From: Branchiostoma lanceolatum
Taxonomy: Eukaryota > Chordata > Leptocardii > Amphioxiformes > Branchiostomatidae
DNA: 64,000 nt
Direction of reading: 5' to 3'
Assembly (NCBI RefSeq): GCF_035083965.1
Contig: NC_089740.1
Span: forward strand, 14,172,552-14,236,551
Part shown: one piece after another, positions 59,961-64,000 of the stretch
Position numbering within the stretch: position 1 is the stretch's first letter
Layout of the letters: each line of letters opens with the position of its first letter
Translations under genes and position numbers: made by a program
The notes under the pieces: model-generated
Told to the model about the DNA's origin: nothing
Databases searched by the model: none
Seen by the model: the letters and a program-made list of their open reading frames with translations, nothing else

Positions 59961-62900
59961 TGGTGCAGGGGAGCAAGGTCATCATATCCTGCAAAAGATC
60001 ATCATAAAAGAGCGTTGGTTTTAAAACTTTCAGAATCCCACCGTGTACATAGGAATGGTTTATTGTGAGGGCTTTCTGACGGGTCAATGTTTTGTATACT
60101 GACTTCTTTTCGTTTTCCCAAGCATTTGGACCACACAATTGTGCAAACACCGATGGTACTAAATGTAGCTGAGGTTGTTCAACTTCCATACCCTTTCGTG
60201 TATGTGTTTAGTGCTAAGCAGAGAAGCAGTATGCATTTAGTATGAATTTGTCGAGGAATTGAACTCACCGCAAGACCAAAGCGCGCGCGGGCTCTCTACG
60301 TACCCACTAGGCTATCTGCGCTGGAATATGTCCAATCCTTCAATGGAATGGCTATGGGTAGTTGAACTAGTAGAAATTGGACTTATGGGTTGAGTTATCT
60401 GCGAAGAAGTTGGTAGCAAATGATAAACCCGCTGGCCGGCTAACTTTCTCTGGCAAATTGTTCAACCTACTGTAAATGCATTTAAGTTCTCGTGGTTTTA
60501 CCTTCGCGGTAGTTTTCAGTTTGCGTTTTGGACAATAGTAGACAAGAGGGTAGGAGGGCAAAAACTTCGCTATGGTTTCAAGTTCACGGCAAAGAGCTTA
60601 CCGCAAAACCCGCGAACATAAAAGTTTTAAAACCACCGCGAACATTTCTGAATTTACAGTATTTGGACAATTTTTACTATTTTCAGCTACACATGGAGTC
60701 CAGTAGAGACTAAAAAAAGGGGGGCAAGTCATAAAGGTAACGATGTCCCCATCCAAGCCATGCTTGAAAAGTATGAAGACGTCTTGAGAAACGTGTCCCA
60801 CCTGTACGGTGAACCTTGACTCGAGGAGCAGGAGCTCGAACATCTCGGGGTCTCCGTCCAGGTTGTTGAGACGGGCGAACTCCTTCCCGTCCACTCGGGA
60901 CATTTCTCCCTTCACCATTTGGAACACTTCGAACAGACGGGCGTTCCTGTGACAATAGACCGGACAAATGTGTAAGAAGTGGTAAATGTACAGTCAAATC
61001 CATCTATCTAGTGACCACTCAAGGGACTGGTCACAGTGGAGAGCTCGAGACGGCCACTATGTAGACAGAATTGGTAAAACCGCAAGTTGTGTCAATGGAA
61101 AAACAAAATATCACTAAGGACCCCGAAAGTGGCCACAATGGACAAGTGGTCTTAATGCAGAGGTAGTTACTAGTACATCTTTGCATTACATAGTTTGTAT
61201 TGCAGTGAATATACTGCGAGTACAAATAAAATTATCACTTAATGCACGACCGTAAAAAATTCGTGTCGTATAAACTGCTTGAAATGAGGCAAAAACTACT
61301 AAAGATCTACTAAAAAAGACACATTTGATAGAAAAACTTTACTCACCCTGATACGGCAGAAGTGGGCTCTAGTAGGCTGAGCCTTCGGTTCAGTTCGTTG
61401 TCAGAAGTCACCATACGCGAGCGCTGTATTATCCTCTCGTTCTGTTGGCTGTCCTCCACGAACTGCAGTACCCAGCTCAACCGGTAGGGCCACTGCTCGG
61501 CCAGAACCACCCACGACGCCACCTGTCGTGGGCTGAGGAACTGCAGATGTCTTCTGTGCTTCAGAACTTGGACGGTCATTCTCAGCACGTGGTAGATGCT
61601 GGCGATGTGATGCGCGTTGCCCTTGACGTAAAACATGATGTCATTGAAGTCGTCATCATCGTCATCTTGAACTATGATCTGAATGACGTCACCGAGGAAG
61701 TCAATGTTGAGCTCTCCGTTTACTTTCTTTGTTCCCACGTTCTTTGGTAACAATCCATTCATAGCCTTGGCAAGGTCGTCAGGGCCGCCATCTTTGAATT
61801 TATAGGCGCCATCTTGGATCTGCTGACCGCCATCTCGGATCTGGTGGCCGCCATCTTGGATCTGGTGGCTGCCATCTTGGATCTGGTGGCCGCCATCTTG
61901 GATCTGGTGGCCGCCATCTTGGATCTGGTGGCCGCCATCTTGGATCCCGTGGACGCCATTTTGGATCTGAAGGTCACGCGGCGCATCCGGTAGCGCTGAC
62001 AGGCACTTCCTAGACCATCGCCCTTGACTGTCGATCAGGAGCCTCTGACGCGCCTTGCTCCCCGCGTAGAAGGAGATCTTGCCAGGTGCCCTGGAGGAGG
62101 GGTACTCGCTGGTGATGATCCCGGCCGGGTTCCCCCGCACCACCGTGCGGAGCAGTTCCCTCCGGTTCCCCACGCTCGGCTCGGGCAGACACACGGGGAC
62201 GTCAACAATCCTCTTCAAGTACTCGTATCTACAACAGAAGCAGTCATGGTTACAAACTATTGTTATCAACTTATGGTCCAGCAAGGGATCAGAACATAAT
62301 CGAAAAGACGTGAAAGAACAAGCATTACAGCAAAGTGGAAAGGGTTCGGGTATTCAAAACTTCCCGTGCAAATGTCTTTTGTCATTGTCACTGAACAATA
62401 CAGACGCATACGTCGACGAAAATGGAACTTTAGGTCAAAAGATACAGAATACAAAAGTTACTCAAGCAACGGGATACATTTTGTAACGGTCAGATGTTTC
62501 AGTTTGCATAGTTACTGTTAGTTGATACTTTTATACAAAACATACCCGCTTGAATTGTTGATCATGATGTCCGTGAGGCGGCTCTCCAGGCAGTTCACCA
62601 CGATCTTCGGGTCCATGGCGACGATGGAGACGAAGTTCGCCCCCTTGTCCGACAGCAGGATGTTCATGGCCTCTAGAACACCCACCACGCGGTCGCCAGG
62701 GCAACAGTCCAGGTCGTCCACCACGATGATGACTCGGTATTGGACCCCGGTCACGTGTTCCAAGAACCGCAGGAGTGACGTCACTGTCTGGACCTCCGCC
62801 TTGACCTCTGACATGAAGCCCAGCTGATCGGCGAAGTCCGGTTTCTTCATCTGACTCTGCAGGGCGTCCTTCTGAGACTTGACCAGATTCTTGGCGACGT

Positions 62901-63111
62901 TGAAGAAGTTCTTGATATTGACGACGACGCCCAGTCCCATGACCTGCGATACCGTAGCGATGAGTGCGGTAATCTGCTGCGTTCCGTCCACCAAGACGAA
63001 GATGCCGACGAGCGAAGAAAGAATGACTACTAGTACCGCAGCCAGAAGAAACTTGAACCAGGCACATTGAAGAAGGGACTTCTTCCCACCACCCCAACCC
63101 TCGACTTGGCC
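59896..63111 (-). CDS. KAP-family P-loop NTPase, NKPD1-like (5' part outside window)
   Basis: Minus-strand exons 63111-62546, 62228-61347, 60946-60802 and 59988-59896 (TGA) join in phase to 561 residues. The first exon has two hydrophobic stretches (FKFLLAAVLVVILSSLVGIF; then ALIATVSQVMGLGVVV). The Walker B segment YRVIIVVDDLDCCPGDRVVG and NFVSIVAMDPKIVVNCLESR follow, then YLKRIVDVPVCLPEPS. KAP NTPases (Kidins220, NKPD1, bacterial PifA) insert membrane helices between Walker A and B, so Walker A should lie upstream, beyond 63111 and probably outside the window. They are thought to organise membrane-associated complexes. The second exon carries an in-frame GGHQIQD repeat and an acidic QDDDDDDFND run. 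The C-terminal exon reads DMMTLLPCTINLDWSIQRRI. Which KAP paralogue this is cannot be settled here. Confidence 0.85.
60251..60324 (-). mobile_element. tRNA-like SINE head (minus strand)
   Basis: The minus strand reads GCGCAGATAGCCTAGTGGGT (A-box-like) and GCGGTGAGTTCAATTCCTCG (B-box-like), in an intron of the KAP gene. The body is poorly defined. Confidence 0.55.
60468..60661. mobile_element. TACTGTAAATGCATTTAAG MITE, copy 3
   Basis: About 194 bp, ends TACTGTAAATGCATTTAAG and GAATTTACAGTA, internal ACCACCGCGAACATTTCTG. Lies in the KAP gene intron. More diverged than copies 1 and 2. Confidence 0.8.
60990..61160. mobile_element. Degraded AGTCAAAC-type element
   Basis: CAGTCAAATCCATCTATCTA, GTGACCACTCAAGG, GGCCACAATGGACAAGTGGTC resemble a decayed version of the AGTCAAACCTG/GGTGGTCGCC element at 36001. 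Confidence 0.4.
61795..61970 (-). repeat. 21-bp coding minisatellite in the KAP gene
   Basis: About eight copies of a 21-bp unit, plus-strand consensus CCGCCATCTTGGATCTGGTGG, inside exon 62228-61347. On the coding strand it encodes GGHQIQD heptads, the last ones degenerate (GGQQIQD, GAYKFKDGG). The period keeps the frame open in more than one frame. Confidence 0.95.
62455..62515. mobile_element. End fragment of the CTCAAGCAACTGGATA family
   Basis: AAGTTACTCAAGCAACGGGA, TACATTTTGTAACGGTCAGA then TGTTTCAG match the first 60 bp of 28321-28690. The opposite end is absent. Confidence 0.5.
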
Positions 63112-63650
63112 CTGGAATGAAAGGATAGAACTTATGAAAATCAGAACAGACAGAAAGCTACAGCAGCCTGGAAGTTTCGGTGACCGTTTGTCACCTTACT
63201 CAAGGCAATGGTAAATTATTCTACCTCACACTGCAGCTAGGTGTCGCTGCTGCAATGTTAAGAATGCGATCCTAGATGTGACTGAATCAATATCCACCCT
63301 CATCAGAATTCATGGCTGAATGGATTGTCAGATCAATACTGCCTCCTTAATCCATAGAGTGCATCTTGATCTACTGTCATCTCTTTCTATCACCTTGGCC
63401 CCGTCCCAGTCTTATACACCGTTGTTTCTTGCAAATCAGGCCACAATTGGTGATTTTAACACACTTCACCAAAAGTTGTATAACATAGACAAGAATTTAA
63501 CAGCGGTGTTCCCAAAAGACAGTGCTAGTATCTTGGTATGCAGCAATCTATAAATGGAGACATCGGTGACGAGGTCCACGTAACGTCTACACATCTACAC
63601 AAGCTGCTGACGAGTACACAAAAACCCGTGACGTGTACGCACCTTGATGA
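63112..63650. other. Intron of the KAP gene, no supported exon
   Basis: No minus-strand segment here encodes a Walker A (GxxGxGKT/S) motif. An ORF at 63320-63553 (plus) has no support. Confidence 0.4.
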
Positions 63651-63782
63651 CTATCAGCCATCCTGTAACTATCTAGGCGGCTGATAGTTACAGGATAGCT
63701 GATAGTTACGGGGTGGCTGCAAAAAGTGTATTATTTAGCCCCCCAAAAAAGCCGCTTCAGAGCCTGCAACGGAGGCTAGCCT
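63651..63782. repeat. Inverted repeat plus terminal CTGCAACGGAGGCTAG motif
   Basis: CTATCAGCCATCCTGTAACTATC and its near-exact complement sit at 63650-63706. CTGCAACGGAGGCTA (63766-63780) then equals the right terminus of the foldback at 20549-20810. Probably a fragment of the same element family. Confidence 0.6.
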
Positions 63783-64000
63783 GGGTGTACCTTTTTCGGA
63801 AAGAAGAAGTGGATTCAGCTCTTCGGAAAGCTTACATTATAAGTCTAAAAGCTGCTGTTTCGAATCTAGACCAAGTTCATGTATAGTAACAGGCTTGAGT
63901 TGTGTTGAAATTGTTAAAAATCAGTCAAAAAGTCAAGAATTGTGACTTGCGATTGGTCGAAATTCGTCAAAATCATGGGGCATTTAGATCCTCCTATTTT

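Overview
This window looks like nuclear DNA of an invertebrate deuterostome, most likely an amphioxus (Branchiostoma). The reasons are intron-rich animal genes with GT-AG splicing, an Arkadia/RNF111-type E3 ligase with its NRG-TIER and RING-H2 modules, and a very high load of short foldback elements, tRNA- and 5S-headed SINEs, MITEs and minisatellites. The species call is inference. The gene calls rest on exons translated and phase-checked by eye.

Layout. (1) 1-5900: an inverted-orientation 45-bp minisatellite, then LSM7 (+, 3568-4757, first coding exon not found). The end of its last exon has been amplified into a roughly 105-bp tandem array. (2) 5900-9700: a 772-bp tandem duplication and foldback elements. 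(3) 9700-11660: a single-exon, 213-residue acidic protein ending in a polybasic CaaX box, with a near-ideal RFX X-box about 600 bp upstream. (4) 11660-22280: gene-poor and repeat-rich, with foldback elements, a LINE reverse-transcriptase relic, a U2-snRNA-headed repeat and a tRNA SINE. (5) 22291-27498: eight exons of a HypX/HoxX-like formyltransferase plus enoyl-CoA-hydratase fusion with a probable mitochondrial presequence. (6) 31624-33032, minus strand: a roughly 100-residue single-pass membrane protein with tandemly duplicated alternative first coding exons. (7) 34500-51321, plus strand: Arkadia/RNF111, 17 coding exons and 1238 codons, containing tandem stop-bearing decoy exons and several intronic exon copies. 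(8) 57209-59509, plus strand: a secreted VWC-domain protein, 3' end uncertain. (9) 59896-63111, minus strand: the 3' four exons of a KAP-family P-loop NTPase (NKPD1-like) carrying an in-frame minisatellite. Its 5' part lies beyond the right edge.

The genes are unrelated housekeeping or signalling genes: mRNA decay/U6 snRNP, TGF-beta ubiquitin signalling, one-carbon chemistry, a membrane NTPase and an extracellular protein. They are not an operon or pathway. The most unusual items are the mitochondrial HypX-like enzyme in an animal, where no [NiFe]-hydrogenase is expected; the 133-nt poison-exon array in Arkadia; and the prenylated putative RFX target. A recurrent theme is local tandem duplication of exon pieces, seen in LSM7, the small membrane protein, Arkadia (three or four places) and the VWC gene.
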